Shown here piece after piece: positions 16,926-25,774 of a DNA stretch of 64,000 nucleotides. The stretch comes from Actinomycetota bacterium. Lineage in GTDB: Bacteria; Actinomycetota; Acidimicrobiia; IMCC26256; PALSA-610. Below the pieces are notes generated by a model. That model saw only the letters and a list, made by a program, of their open reading frames with translations. It was not told the DNA's origin and searched no databases. The stretch's first letter is position 1, and each line of letters begins with the position of its first letter. Position numbers and translations under genes: made by a program. The stretch is taken from the NCBI GenBank assembly GCA_005773635.1, contig SXHN01000046.1, positions 61,848 to 125,847 on the forward strand, read 5' to 3'.

Positions 16926-18006
16926 GGGACTTGCACTTGATACACAATTCCGCCCAGGGAATCGCCTCAAGACGTGCGACGGCAATGCGATCGCCACACA
17001 TTTCGCAATAGCCATAGTTACCGGTGACAATGCGATGCAGAGCTTTTTCGATCTCATCGACCGTTTGACGCGCAGTGGCCGACAACGCTAGGTCGCGCTC
17101 GCGCTCGACGGTCAGGGAATCACCCTCGCCGCTTTCTTCATCGAACTGCGTATCCCCAGGCTCGCGCTCATTAGCGAGAACCTCGGCTTCAGCCATCAAC
17201 TCGTCGGCTTGACGATTGTGGTGGTCGCGCTCGTCAAGCAGCTGCAATCGAAGCTTCTCCATCGTGTTCGCAGCCAACGCGGGCCCATGGTGCTTTGGCG
17301 ATTCCGCGTTATCGAGCAACCGAACCGGCGCCGAAACCGTCTCCACGTGTGGCTTCTTGACTACCGGCGCCACCTTGGCCGGTTCCTTCGCCGACTTCGC
17401 AGCAGTCTTTGCACTTGTTGCCTTCGCGGCTGCTTTGGCGGGGGTCTTAGCCACAGATTTGGTTGCTACTTTCGTGGACGCTTTGGCAGGTGCGGGTGCT
17501 GGTGTCTTGGCTGGCGCTTTCGCTACGGTTTTGGCCGCGGGCGACGCTGCTGCCGCGGTCGTTGCTTTCTTGGCGGTGGTTTTCCCGGCGAGCTTCGTGG
17601 GCGCTTTGGCTGGCGGCTTCGCGGGCACTGCGGCGCGGGCATTCTTGACCGGCTTCGCCGCAGGCTTGGCGGGCGACTTCGCTGCGGTTTTCGTGGCAAC
17701 GCCTCGTTGCGCTGGCTTCGCGGACGCGGCTGCCCCCGACTTCTTGGCCGCTTGTACGGTCACTTTCGATGCCGTCTTCGCCGGTTTCTTAACGGCAGAT
17801 TTCTTAGCCGCGGGCTTCTTGGCTACCGCGTTCTTGGCTACCGCATTCTTGGATGCCGGCTTTGGGGCAGATTTCTTCGCTACTGGTTTTGCGGCAGCTT
17901 TCTTCGCCACCGGCTTTGGCGCAGATTTCTTCGCTGCCGCAACCTTTGTGGCAGCCGCACGACTGGGTTTGCCGGTTGCGTTCGCCTTTGCCTTACTCGT
18001 CGCCAT
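16906..18006 (-). CDS. DksA/TraR-type zinc finger protein with long Lys/Ala/Pro-rich, histone H1-like N-terminus
   Basis: A 366-residue protein in two parts. Residues 1 to about 235 are almost only Ala, Lys, Pro, Thr and Ser in AKK/KPAAK-type repeats, like histone H1 or the tails of mycobacterial HupB. Residues about 250-366 form a DksA/TraR domain: a coiled helix (MEKLRLQLLDERDHHNRQAD), an acidic linker, and a zinc finger C334-x2-C337-x17-C355-x2-C358. The start follows GGAGAG by seven bases. The zinc-finger part may contact RNA polymerase, as in DksA, or act otherwise; the tail should bind nucleic acid. Base composition is skewed by the repeats, giving long spurious frames on the other strand. 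Confidence 0.88.
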   Translation of the reverse strand: MATSKAKANATGKPSRAAATKVAAAKKSAPKPVAKKAAAKPVAKKSAPKPASKNAVAKNAVAKKPAAKKSAVKKPAKTASKVTVQAAKKSGAAASAKPAQRGVATKTAAKSPAKPAAKPVKNARAAVPAKPPAKAPTKLAGKTTAKKATTAAAASPAAKTVAKAPAKTPAPAPAKASTKVATKSVAKTPAKAAAKATSAKTAAKSAKEPAKVAPVVKKPHVETVSAPVRLLDNAESPKHHGPALAANTMEKLRLQLLDERDHHNRQADELMAEAEVLANEREPGDTQFDEESGEGDSLTVERERDLALSATARQTVDEIEKALHRIVTGNYGYCEMCGDRIAVARLEAIPWAELCIKCKSRGERRR

Positions 18007-18126
18007 AATCGCTCTCCGTGACCTCAGATGGCCGCAGACCCCATGAAGCAGTGGCCTGGTCTCGCGGTGCGCCGCAAGCACGGTGCCCGCGGGAAGCGGC
18101 GGAGTGTAGCCCGAACCAATGCGCGA

Positions 18127-19782
18127 CTAGTAGACGTAGACCGAGGTACCCAGAGGTATCGCATTTGACGCCCAAATGAAGTCGATGGCGAGGTTCGACA
18201 GTCGGGCACAGCCGTGCGATGCTGGATAGGGAGGTATCGAAGCACTCCCGTGGAACGCGATTCCATCAGAGGTGAAATACTTTGGGCGCCACAAGGATCC
18301 GAGCCTGCCGACTCGTAATCCATCAATTTGGCGGCTCATCGTGAAGCGCCCGGTTCGTGTGGTCGCGATTTGGGTCACGCCGTCGTAGGTGTACGGCTTG
18401 TCGTTGCCGGTTGATGTATTGAATATCCATTCAGCGCGGCCATCACGGGCCAAGATGATTATCTGGCGAGCCTTGTCGATCTCAGCGACATACCCCGTGG
18501 GGCTCCGCGGCACGTGCCGCGGCGCGGATACCAGCTTTCGATAATCATCGGCCGACACCACGCCGGTACGGGAGCGGTCGTACGTTTTTTGAAACGCCCA
18601 CACTGCTTGCAGCGTCTGGCTATCGAACGTGCCGGTGAGATTGAGCCAAAACCCACGTGCCAACAAGTTGTATTGCAACGATTGCACGACCGGACCGGAC
18701 GCGCCTAGGGCGGCCATCGTCGCCGTCGGCGCCAGCGGATCGGCGAGTATCCAAAAACTGTGGAATCCTCCTGCGCCCGCGATCGCAACCGCGCGCCGGT
18801 CGAGGGGCACCGTGACGGACCTCACCGCCCCAGGAACATCGGCGGTCGGAGGCAGCGGGGGGCTGTAGTGGCCACCGCTCGACCTCGGTCCCACATGCGA
18901 ATCATCACGCGGTCGTAACCGGTTCGACGTTGCCGCATCGCCAAAGACCCGGACTCGCCCCGAGGTCTCAAGGATCGAATACCCAGCACCGCTGCGGGTG
19001 GAAGCGATTCCCGCAACCGCACTCGGAGCGGGCCAAGTGCTGCCAAAGTTTCTCGCCGTGCCAAATGGATACAGCGCTCCATCGCGAGCGACGACCCAAT
19101 ATCCGCTGCCCGTCATTGCCGACGTAAACGCAGCAGCCCCGCCATGGGCTGCGACAGCTCCATACGCTGATCCAAAAAAGCCAGCATCGCCGTATGCGAA
19201 CACGCCACCGTCACCGGCAGCAATCCAGTAGCCCTTGCCAGTTGGGGTCGGCGCGATTCCGATAGCAGGAGCCGCTAAGACAATCGGCTGACCAAACCAC
19301 TGTGCCGACCCGAACGCGTACACGTGACCGCCCGCGGTCACCAACCAGTAGCCGCGACCATCGGGATGCGGACTCATGGCGACAACCGGGGTCGACAAAT
19401 TGGCGGCGCTCACCGACCCGTATCTGCGGGCGTTTCCATGTGCGCTCACCGCTCCGTCGCTTCGGGCGACCCAATATCCGGAACCATCGCGCAATCCAGC
19501 CATCGCAACCAGGCGCGCAGGGGCATTCGGTCCCGGGGAACCCCTGAAGGCCGCGATTCCGGCGCCGGTGACTATGCCGTCGCTGCGGGCGGCCAGAACC
19601 TGTGCTGAGAGTTGGGCACTCGGCGCCAAATTCGCTTGAGAACCCGCCATAACGTTGGGAGACGCCAGGCTCTCGGTTGGAATCAATCCCGCGATCAGTA
19701 CTGCAGCAACTGCGACGGTGCCATAACGAAGCGATAAGCCCCGGATGGCTGGCACAACGACGCGACTCACGCGATACGACAC
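18127..19782 (-). CDS. Secreted L,D-transpeptidase with GYW/FGDA repeats and a peptidoglycan-binding domain
   Basis: About 551 residues. Seen in order: a signal peptide (RYGTVAVAAVLIAGLIPTES, then LASP); five or more repeats of about 45-50 residues, each with GSGYWVARSDGAV- or GGVFAYGDAGFFG-like cores; a PG_binding_1-type helical domain (VVQSLQYNLLARGFWLN); and a YkuD catalytic domain ending HGSASIPPYPASHGCARLSN, where C525 and H523 are the expected catalytic residues. It should form 3-3 cross-links in, or attach proteins to, peptidoglycan outside the cell. The start is uncertain: GTG at 19782 directly precedes the signal peptide, and frames further upstream contain the 12-bp GTGCAC repeats and look non-coding. 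Confidence 0.85.
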   Translation of the reverse strand: MSYRVSRVVVPAIRGLSLRYGTVAVAAVLIAGLIPTESLASPNVMAGSQANLAPSAQLSAQVLAARSDGIVTGAGIAAFRGSPGPNAPARLVAMAGLRDGSGYWVARSDGAVSAHGNARRYGSVSAANLSTPVVAMSPHPDGRGYWLVTAGGHVYAFGSAQWFGQPIVLAAPAIGIAPTPTGKGYWIAAGDGGVFAYGDAGFFGSAYGAVAAHGGAAAFTSAMTGSGYWVVARDGALYPFGTARNFGSTWPAPSAVAGIASTRSGAGYSILETSGRVRVFGDAATSNRLRPRDDSHVGPRSSGGHYSPPLPPTADVPGAVRSVTVPLDRRAVAIAGAGGFHSFWILADPLAPTATMAALGASGPVVQSLQYNLLARGFWLNLTGTFDSQTLQAVWAFQKTYDRSRTGVVSADDYRKLVSAPRHVPRSPTGYVAEIDKARQIIILARDGRAEWIFNTSTGNDKPYTYDGVTQIATTRTGRFTMSRQIDGLRVGRLGSLWRPKYFTSDGIAFHGSASIPPYPASHGCARLSNLAIDFIWASNAIPLGTSVYVY

Positions 19783-19878
19783 AACTGGTTTGCTTTCAGC
19801 ACACGACACGAACCCTCGACACGCTACTGGGTGCAAACTCCGGTTTCCATTCGCCCCAAACCAACGGACCCATAGCGA

Positions 19879-19914
19879 CTCGTGCACCCTCTCGTGCACC
19901 CACTCGTGCACTCT
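19879..19914. repeat. Three 12-bp direct repeats CTCGTGCACCC(T/A) between the L,D-transpeptidase and ileS
   Basis: Units start at 19879, 19891 and 19903 and read CTCGTGCACCCT, CTCGTGCACCCA and CTCGTGCACTCT. Each contains the palindrome GTGCAC, giving three palindromes at 12-bp intervals. The block sits between divergent genes, about 55 bases before the ileS start and about 100 before the proposed transpeptidase start, so it may be an operator or promoter element. Confidence 0.75.
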
Positions 19915-19941
19915 CGGGGCAGTAATAGTGTCGGTGAATTC

Positions 19942-19966
19942 TTGGGCCACAACTATCGTTGCCCAA
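19942..19966 (+). promoter_or_regulatory. Inverted repeat directly before the ileS start
   Basis: TTGGGC (19942-19947) and GCCCAA (19961-19966) form a 6-bp stem with a 13-base loop, one base before the proposed ATG at 19968. It could be an operator or an RNA hairpin covering the start region. No T-box sequence of the kind that controls ileS in many actinobacteria is visible. Confidence 0.35.
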
Positions 19967-19967
19967 C

Positions 19968-22900
19968 ATGTTCTCGCCCGTATCACCGCAACTTGATCTT
20001 GTGGCACTCGAAACTGCAGTGCTCGCGCGTTGGCGAGACGACGCCGTCTTCGCCCAGAGTCTGGCTAGGAGAGAGGGCGCCCCCGAGTGGGTGTTTTACG
20101 AAGGCCCACCGACCGCGAACGGCAAGCCTGGTATTCACCATGTGTGGGCGCGCTTATTCAAGGACATCTACCCACGGTTTCACACGATGCGGGGCAAGCA
20201 CGTTATTCGCAAAGGTGGCTGGGACTGCCATGGGCTCCCCGTCGAGGTGCAGGTCGAAAAGGAGCTTGGCTTTTCGGGCAAACCACAAATCATTGAATAC
20301 GGCATCCGCGAGTTCAACCAACGGTGCCGAACGTCGGTGCAGCGATACGTCGAAGATTGGGAGTCGTTGACCTCGAGAATCGGCATGTGGCTCGATACGA
20401 GGGATGCCTACTGGACACTCTCCAACGAATTCGTCGAGACGGTCTGGTGGCTCTTCGGACAAATGTGGGGCAACGGCGATATCTATGAGGGCTTCAAGGT
20501 TGTTCCCTACTGCGGCCGCTGCGGTACCGCGCTTTCCAGCCACGAGCTCGCCCAGCCGGGGGCGTACCAAGACATCACCGAACCGTCGGTGTATGTCCGC
20601 TTTCCGGTGATCGGACGCGACTACGACCTCGTTGTGTGGACAACGACCCCGTGGACATTGCCGTCGAACGTGGCTGCGGCAATTGGCCCAGATGTCGAGT
20701 ACGTACGCGTTCGCGACCCTGAAGGTGGCCGCGACCTCATCATGGGAAGCAGTCGAGTTTTGCCGGTCCTTGGCGACGACGCCGAGATCCTCGCCACAAT
20801 CTCGGTTGCCGAACTCGCAGGCGCGCGCTACGACCGTCCGTTCGATTTCGTCGAGATCGCGCAGGACGCGAACATCGTAATCGTCGCAGATTTCGTGACC
20901 GTCGATGACGGTTCAGGCATCGTGCACCTCGCTCCGGCGTTTGGCGAAATCGACCGAGAAGTTTGCGCGCCGCTCGGACTACCAATCTTGAATCCCGTCG
21001 ACGACAGTGCCCGATTCACCGATGCGCTCCCCGATCCCTACCGCGCCAAATTCGTCAAGGATGCTGACGCCGACCTCATTGCCGAATTGCGTGAACGTTC
21101 ACGGCTCGTGCGCGTCGAGAGCTACACCCACAGCTATCCACACTGCTGGCGGTGCGATCGGCCCTTGATCTATTGGGCCAAGCCAACCTGGTTCGCACGC
21201 ACTTCGCAACACCGCGACGAATTGCTGGCCGCCAACGAAACCATCAACTGGTTTCCTTCGCACATCAAACACGGCCGCTTCGGAAACTGGCTCGAAGGCA
21301 ACATCGATTGGGCATTGTCACGAGACCGTTTTTGGGGTTCACCGATACCCATTTGGCGGTGCCGTGATTGTGGACACGACGAATGCATCAGTTCGCTCGA
21401 AGCTCTGCGCAACCGCAGTGGCTTGGATCTCAGCGACCTCGACCTTCACCGGCCGTACGTCGACGAAATCCGCGTTCCCTGCTCACAGTGTTCGGGAGTT
21501 TCGGAACGCGTCGAACCAGTTCTCGACGCATGGTTCGATTCCGGTTCGATGCCCGCAGCACAGTTGCACTACCCGTTCGAAAACAACGACCAATTTGCGA
21601 CACGCTTCCCTGCCGACTTCATCTGTGAGGCAATCGACCAAACACGGGGCTGGTTCTATTCATTGTTGGCTGTCAACACACTCGTATTCGGGAGATCGCC
21701 CTACAAGAACGTCGTGTGTCTGGCACACATCGTCGATCAAGACGGTCAGAAGATGTCCAAAACTAAGGGCAATGTGATTGATCCATGGTCCGTACTCAAT
21801 TCGCGTGGCGCGGAAGCCCTGCGTTGGTACATGTTTTCGTCGGGATCGCCATGGACTCCGAAACGAGTCTTCGTCGATGCAATCGACGAAACGAGCAATC
21901 GATTCTTACGGACGCTATGGAACACGTATTCATTCTTCGTGACGTACGCAACGCTCGACGGTTGGCAACCTCAATCGGAAGCGGCGCCCAGCACCCACGT
22001 TCTTGACCGTTGGATTCGTTCACGCACACACCGCACCTTGGACGAAGTCACCGCCGCGCTCGAAAACTTCGACGCACTTTCGGGCGCCCAGGCCTTAGAG
22101 ACCCTCATCGATGACATGTCAAATTGGTATGTGCGCCGTAGCCGGCCGCGGTTTTGGAAATCTTCCGACACCGCCGCGCACGCGACCATGCATGAATGCC
22201 TATCGCTTATCGCCACCATGCTCGCTCCGTTTTGCCCCTTCATCTCAGACGAGCTCGACCGCAACCTCGTCGGTGACGGTCTGTCGGTGCACCTGCGCGA
22301 TTGGCCGACGGTGGACACCGCCGCAATCGACGACGATCTTGAATCCGAAATGACGATCGCTCGGCAGCTCACCAGCCTCGGTCGCAGCGCACGAGCGGAC
22401 GCGAAGGTAGGAGTGCGTCAACCGTTGCGCAAGATCATTACTGTGTTACCTCGCGATGCTTTCATGCGAGCGGAAGTGCAACGAGAAATCGAGATAGAAC
22501 TCAACGTCCGCACAGTTGAAGAAGTAGCAAACCTTGAGGGACTGCTGAGCTATCGAGTTGTCCCGAATTTTCGCCTCCTTGGTCCACGCCTCGGCGGACA
22601 GCTACCGGCGGTGAAGCAAGCGCTTGCCGACGTTGACGGTGCCGCCGTTCGCGAAGCATTCGAACAGCAGCAGAGTTTTCTCATCACCGTCGATGGAACG
22701 GAATTTTCGTTCACCGATTTGGAACTCGAAGTCCGCGCCGAACAGCACGCGGAGCTCGCGCTGGTGCAAGACGGGGGCTTTGCCGTTGCGCTTGACCTCC
22801 AGCTCGATGACGAGTTACGGGCCGAAGGTTTTGCCCGCGAAGTTGTGCGGTACATCAATGACCAACGCAAGCAGCTTGGCTTCGCAATCGCCGATCGGAT

Positions 22901-23078
22901 CGCGACGAGCCTCGAAATTGCACCTGAAGTTGTCGGCGCAGTTGAGGCGCATCTCGACTACATCAAAAACGAAACCCTGAGCGTGACCGCTTCGTTATCG
23001 ACGCTTGAGGGACCCGCGGGTCAAACGGTCGCGGGCCACGCCGTCCGCGTTGCGATCAGCGTTGTAGATCCGCGCTAA
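19968..23078 (+). CDS. ileS: Isoleucyl-tRNA synthetase (long, eukaryote-like type)
   Basis: About 1036 residues, a class I synthetase charging tRNA-Ile. Seen: EGPPTANGKPGIHHVWARLF (HIGH region) near residue 50; a CP1 editing domain around VWTTTPWTLPSNVAAAIGP and FVTVDDGSGIVHLAPAFGE; WFDSGSMPAAQ; KMSKTKGN (KMSKS); an anticodon-binding helical domain; and a long C-terminal extension. The length and C-terminus match the type II enzymes of actinobacteria and eukaryotes, a type generally less sensitive to mupirocin. An ATG nine bases upstream (19959) is possible, but the second ATG at 19968 fits the family better. No clear ribosome site is present, so a leaderless or short-leader mRNA is possible. 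Confidence 0.96.
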   Translation: MFSPVSPQLDLVALETAVLARWRDDAVFAQSLARREGAPEWVFYEGPPTANGKPGIHHVWARLFKDIYPRFHTMRGKHVIRKGGWDCHGLPVEVQVEKELGFSGKPQIIEYGIREFNQRCRTSVQRYVEDWESLTSRIGMWLDTRDAYWTLSNEFVETVWWLFGQMWGNGDIYEGFKVVPYCGRCGTALSSHELAQPGAYQDITEPSVYVRFPVIGRDYDLVVWTTTPWTLPSNVAAAIGPDVEYVRVRDPEGGRDLIMGSSRVLPVLGDDAEILATISVAELAGARYDRPFDFVEIAQDANIVIVADFVTVDDGSGIVHLAPAFGEIDREVCAPLGLPILNPVDDSARFTDALPDPYRAKFVKDADADLIAELRERSRLVRVESYTHSYPHCWRCDRPLIYWAKPTWFARTSQHRDELLAANETINWFPSHIKHGRFGNWLEGNIDWALSRDRFWGSPIPIWRCRDCGHDECISSLEALRNRSGLDLSDLDLHRPYVDEIRVPCSQCSGVSERVEPVLDAWFDSGSMPAAQLHYPFENNDQFATRFPADFICEAIDQTRGWFYSLLAVNTLVFGRSPYKNVVCLAHIVDQDGQKMSKTKGNVIDPWSVLNSRGAEALRWYMFSSGSPWTPKRVFVDAIDETSNRFLRTLWNTYSFFVTYATLDGWQPQSEAAPSTHVLDRWIRSRTHRTLDEVTAALENFDALSGAQALETLIDDMSNWYVRRSRPRFWKSSDTAAHATMHECLSLIATMLAPFCPFISDELDRNLVGDGLSVHLRDWPTVDTAAIDDDLESEMTIARQLTSLGRSARADAKVGVRQPLRKIITVLPRDAFMRAEVQREIEIELNVRTVEEVANLEGLLSYRVVPNFRLLGPRLGGQLPAVKQALADVDGAAVREAFEQQQSFLITVDGTEFSFTDLELEVRAEQHAELALVQDGGFAVALDLQLDDELRAEGFAREVVRYINDQRKQLGFAIADRIATSLEIAPEVVGAVEAHLDYIKNETLSVTASLSTLEGPAGQTVAGHAVRVAISVVDPR

Positions 23079-23092
23079 CCGAACCGCAGGAG

Positions 23093-24181
23093 TTACCGAC
23101 GACGACGAAACATCTCGCGGAAACTCGGGTCGGGTTCTTCGCTGAATTCGCCGCCTTGGTCTCCCGGCCCAAGCGGCGCATCATCGGCCACTGCGTCGCG
23201 CAACGTCGCAAAGAACGCGTCATCATCAAGATTCGCGCGGTCGGCTTCTGCGCTGCGCAAATCGATATCGGGCGACACGCGAGCTACCGGAGCCGACAGC
23301 ACTTCGTCGAGATAGCTCGGCCGATCCGAACCTGCACGCTCGGCGACCGGGGCCGGGATTGGGGCCAGAGCCGGCGCCGTAGCTGGTGCCTGAACGACTG
23401 GATCTTCAGCCACAGGGCGCTGCAACAAGGCCTCGACGGGCTCGACATTGGCGTGCGAAGCGATCGCGGACCCAACCAGCGGCCGCGGATTCACATCGTT
23501 GTCTTCAATGATCGGGAGCTGTGCTGTAGCAAAGCTGTCGTTGGGCGCCATCGCGACTGCAACTGCTTGCACGGCACGCTGTTCAAACTGCGTTGTGTCC
23601 ATCGTGGTGGGTGAGCTCAGCAGATCATCGGTCTGCACGTTGTGTAGCTCCGGAGCCGCTTGCGCTCGCACCGAAGGACGTTGCCGCGCAGCTTGGAGGT
23701 CGGATTCAATTTGGCGCACGAGCCGTTCGCGATAGTCGGCATCCCATGCTTCGAGCTGAGCGACATCGGCGACAAGTGCATCACGGCGGGCCGCGAGCTC
23801 CACTACCTCGGTTTGAATCCGACCGCGTTCTTCATCTGTGAGCCGCTGGAGCTCATTCAGGGAGCGGGCAAGCATGGCCTGGGCCTCATCAGCTGCGTTC
23901 GTGCGGATGGCGTCGGCTTCAAGGTTGGCCGCAGCGACCGCATCATCGGCGGCTCGTTGCGCCATGATCAGGGTGCGTTGCAAAATATCGTCGTTGTCCC
24001 GACTCCGACCGAAATCGGCGACCGCACTACCAACGCGTTCTTTGAGCACCAGGTTTTGACGATTCAAACTGTCGATCGTTTCGGCGGCACGTTCCAACAA
24101 GTCGTTCACTTCGTCACGGTTATAGCCGCGAAATGATTCTGGTATATCGAGATCTCGTAGCTGTTGCGGCGTGATTTCCAT
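23093..24181 (-). CDS. divIVA: DivIVA-domain cell division/polar growth protein (Wag31-like)
   Basis: A 362-residue coiled-coil scaffold that in actinobacteria marks negatively curved membrane, poles or septa and directs wall growth. Seen: the N-terminal DivIVA domain (ITPQQLRDLDIPESFRGYNR, DEVNDLLERAAETIDSLNRQN), a coiled coil to about residue 170 rich in Ala, Glu and Arg, a long Pro/Ala-rich linker, and an acidic C-terminus ending FREMFRRRR. The ATG at 24181 has AGGAG seven bases upstream. It ends the ftsZ-yggS-sepF-yggT-divIVA series conserved in Gram-positive bacteria, and converges with ileS after 14 bases. Confidence 0.93.
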   Translation of the reverse strand: MEITPQQLRDLDIPESFRGYNRDEVNDLLERAAETIDSLNRQNLVLKERVGSAVADFGRSRDNDDILQRTLIMAQRAADDAVAAANLEADAIRTNAADEAQAMLARSLNELQRLTDEERGRIQTEVVELAARRDALVADVAQLEAWDADYRERLVRQIESDLQAARQRPSVRAQAAPELHNVQTDDLLSSPTTMDTTQFEQRAVQAVAVAMAPNDSFATAQLPIIEDNDVNPRPLVGSAIASHANVEPVEALLQRPVAEDPVVQAPATAPALAPIPAPVAERAGSDRPSYLDEVLSAPVARVSPDIDLRSAEADRANLDDDAFFATLRDAVADDAPLGPGDQGGEFSEEPDPSFREMFRRRR

Positions 24182-24295
24182 GCCAGGCTCCTTTTGTGGG
24201 CGTCGAACAGCATGGTAACGGTGCCGTCACCCAAAGTGGTGGCTTTCGCTCAGAAGCTCGACACCCGGCGCGATCCTCAGCCCGGGATCAGGTAC

Positions 24296-24541
24296 TCAAC
24301 AAGTTGCGCGTTGAACCAGAATCAGCACGAACATCACGACCATAAAGCTGAGATCAAAGCCACCGGCTGGAGGGATCACGCGCCGCGCCGGCGCTAGGAC
24401 AGGCTCGGTCAAATCGAACAGCACCCGCTTGACGCGCGCCATCGCTCCATCATGGCCAATCGGGAACCACGAGAGCACAGCGGACACGAACATGACGATG
24501 ATGTATACCTGTAGAAATGAACAAAAGAACTTCAGCAGCAT
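24296..24541 (-). CDS. yggT: YggT family membrane protein
   Basis: An 81-residue protein with two hydrophobic segments (FFCSFLQVYIIVMFVSAVLSWF and LSFMVVMFVLILVQ), separated by the conserved cytoplasmic loop VLFDLTEPVLAPARRVIPPAGGFD. This TEPxLxPxRRxIP block defines YggT. Its role is not settled; it is linked with division by its constant place beside sepF. The start at 24541 is chosen over an upstream ATG that would overlap sepF. It is followed by divIVA after 114 bases. Confidence 0.92.
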   Translation of the reverse strand: MLLKFFCSFLQVYIIVMFVSAVLSWFPIGHDGAMARVKRVLFDLTEPVLAPARRVIPPAGGFDLSFMVVMFVLILVQRATC

Positions 24542-24554
24542 GAGTAGTGCACCG

Positions 24555-25076
24555 TCAGCGGCGGTACAAGCCCCGATCGCGTAGACGGTCCTTTTCATCA
24601 TCGGTGACTTCCACGTTGGGTGGCGTCAACAAAAACACGTGATCGGCTGCTTTTGACATCGTCCCGCCGATCGCGTAACACAGACCACTCGAGAAATCGA
24701 TTAAACGTCGCTGCAACTCTTTGTCACTTCCCTCAAGATTCAGAATAACTGGAGTGCCCGTTTTCAAACGGTCGCCTACCTCCTGCGCATCGTTGAAACT
24801 CTTCGGGTCGATCACATGTACCTTCGCAGGCGCGACAGTTCGCACCGCGCCAAGCTGAGCGGTCCCAACCGAAACTCGCACACCAGTTGGCGCTTCAGCA
24901 AGGCTTGTATCGCGAAGCGGCCGCACTGCCGACGGGGACTCAGGTGTGGCACGTGCTTGTGGGCGTGCGATCGGCCGCTCGGCCTCCGACGCTGGTTCTT
25001 CATACTCGTACACGTCGTCGGCATTTTCATCATCGTACAAACCGAGATACACAGCGGCTTTACGTAGAACAGACAT
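24555..25076 (-). CDS. sepF: Cell division protein SepF
   Basis: A 173-residue protein that tethers FtsZ to the membrane in bacteria lacking FtsA, as here. Seen: a short N-terminal amphipathic membrane-binding helix (MSVLRKAAVYLGLYDDE), an acidic/Pro linker to about residue 75, then the SepF domain with VHVIDPKSFNDAQEVGDRLK, GTPVILNLEGSD, RRLIDFSSGLCYAIGGTMSK and VFLLTPPNVEV. The ATG has a perfect AAGGAGG seven bases upstream, the best ribosome site in this region, fitting high expression. It lies 24 bases after yggS. Confidence 0.96.
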   Translation of the reverse strand: MSVLRKAAVYLGLYDDENADDVYEYEEPASEAERPIARPQARATPESPSAVRPLRDTSLAEAPTGVRVSVGTAQLGAVRTVAPAKVHVIDPKSFNDAQEVGDRLKTGTPVILNLEGSDKELQRRLIDFSSGLCYAIGGTMSKAADHVFLLTPPNVEVTDDEKDRLRDRGLYRR

Positions 25077-25100
25077 CAGCTTGCCTCCTTCGTAGTGACC

Positions 25101-25730
25101 TTAGTTTCGCGCGTCGACGAATGTCGGGCGCGGACCAAAAATCGCACTCCCGACGCGCACCATTGTCGAGCCACACTCAATCGCAACTTCAAAATCGTTT
25201 GTCATCCCCATTGAAACCTCTCGGAGCCCATATTCGCTCGCGCTTCGTTGCACGGATTCGAAGGCGAGGCGAGGGTCTTTCGAGGCCGGTGGGATGCACA
25301 TGAGGCCGCGCACGTCGAGCCCCGCGGACAGAGCAAAAGTCACCAAAGCCGCGAGATCGCCCGGCAGGCATCCAGCCTTTTGTGCTTCGGCACCCACATT
25401 GACCTGAATCAACACGCGAGCGTGCGGTCGTCGCCGTGCGATCTCAAGCACGAGTGCCTCTCGATCAACGGTATGCCACAACGAAACAATTGAAGCCAGC
25501 CTTCGCACCTTATTGGTCTGCACCGCACCAATCATGTGCCACTCGCAATCAGATGGCATCTCAGCGGATTTCGACCACAACTCCTGCGCGCGATTCTCCG
25601 CGAACACTCGCAACCCCTCCTCGTAAGCGATCTCAATCTCCCCCACCGAGATCGTTTTGCTCACGGCAATCAGCTGAATCTCAGCAGGATCACGTTTCGC
25701 GCGCCGCGCCGCAAGTTCGACGCGATTCAC
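25101..25730 (-). CDS. yggS: YggS/PROSC family PLP homeostasis protein
   Basis: A 209-residue pyridoxal phosphate-binding protein of the alanine-racemase-like fold III. It buffers PLP rather than catalysing a fixed reaction. Seen: IQLIAVSKT with the PLP lysine K25, FAENRAQELWSK, WHMIGAVQTNKVRRL (family signature HxIGxLQxNK), INVGAEAQKAGC, and the end MGMTNDFEVAIECGSTMVRVG. The frame stays open upstream into the ftsZ end but with no ATG, GTG or TTG, so GTG at 25730 is used; a CTG start would restore the usual extra N-terminal helix. It lies between ftsZ and sepF, as in many Gram-positives. Confidence 0.93.
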   Translation of the reverse strand: MNRVELAARRAKRDPAEIQLIAVSKTISVGEIEIAYEEGLRVFAENRAQELWSKSAEMPSDCEWHMIGAVQTNKVRRLASIVSLWHTVDREALVLEIARRRPHARVLIQVNVGAEAQKAGCLPGDLAALVTFALSAGLDVRGLMCIPPASKDPRLAFESVQRSASEYGLREVSMGMTNDFEVAIECGSTMVRVGSAIFGPRPTFVDARN

Positions 25731-25774
25731 AACACTATGTATTCGCTCCCGCAGCGATGCGACGTCAGACTGAT

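Noticed and set aside
17209..18046. Long plus-strand frames (270 and 276 residues) opposite the DksA-like gene
   Set aside because: They are the complement of Lys/Ala codon repeats and give only low-complexity Arg/Gly/Leu or Ala/Phe sequence with no family resemblance.
19879..19967. T-box riboswitch before ileS
   Set aside because: No T-box core (AGGGUGG-type) or antiterminator pair could be found; only short repeats and one small hairpin are present.
19783..20007. N-terminal extension of the L,D-transpeptidase
   Set aside because: It would translate the 12-bp repeats as VHEWVHERVHE and overlap the ileS start; the signal peptide begins after 19782.
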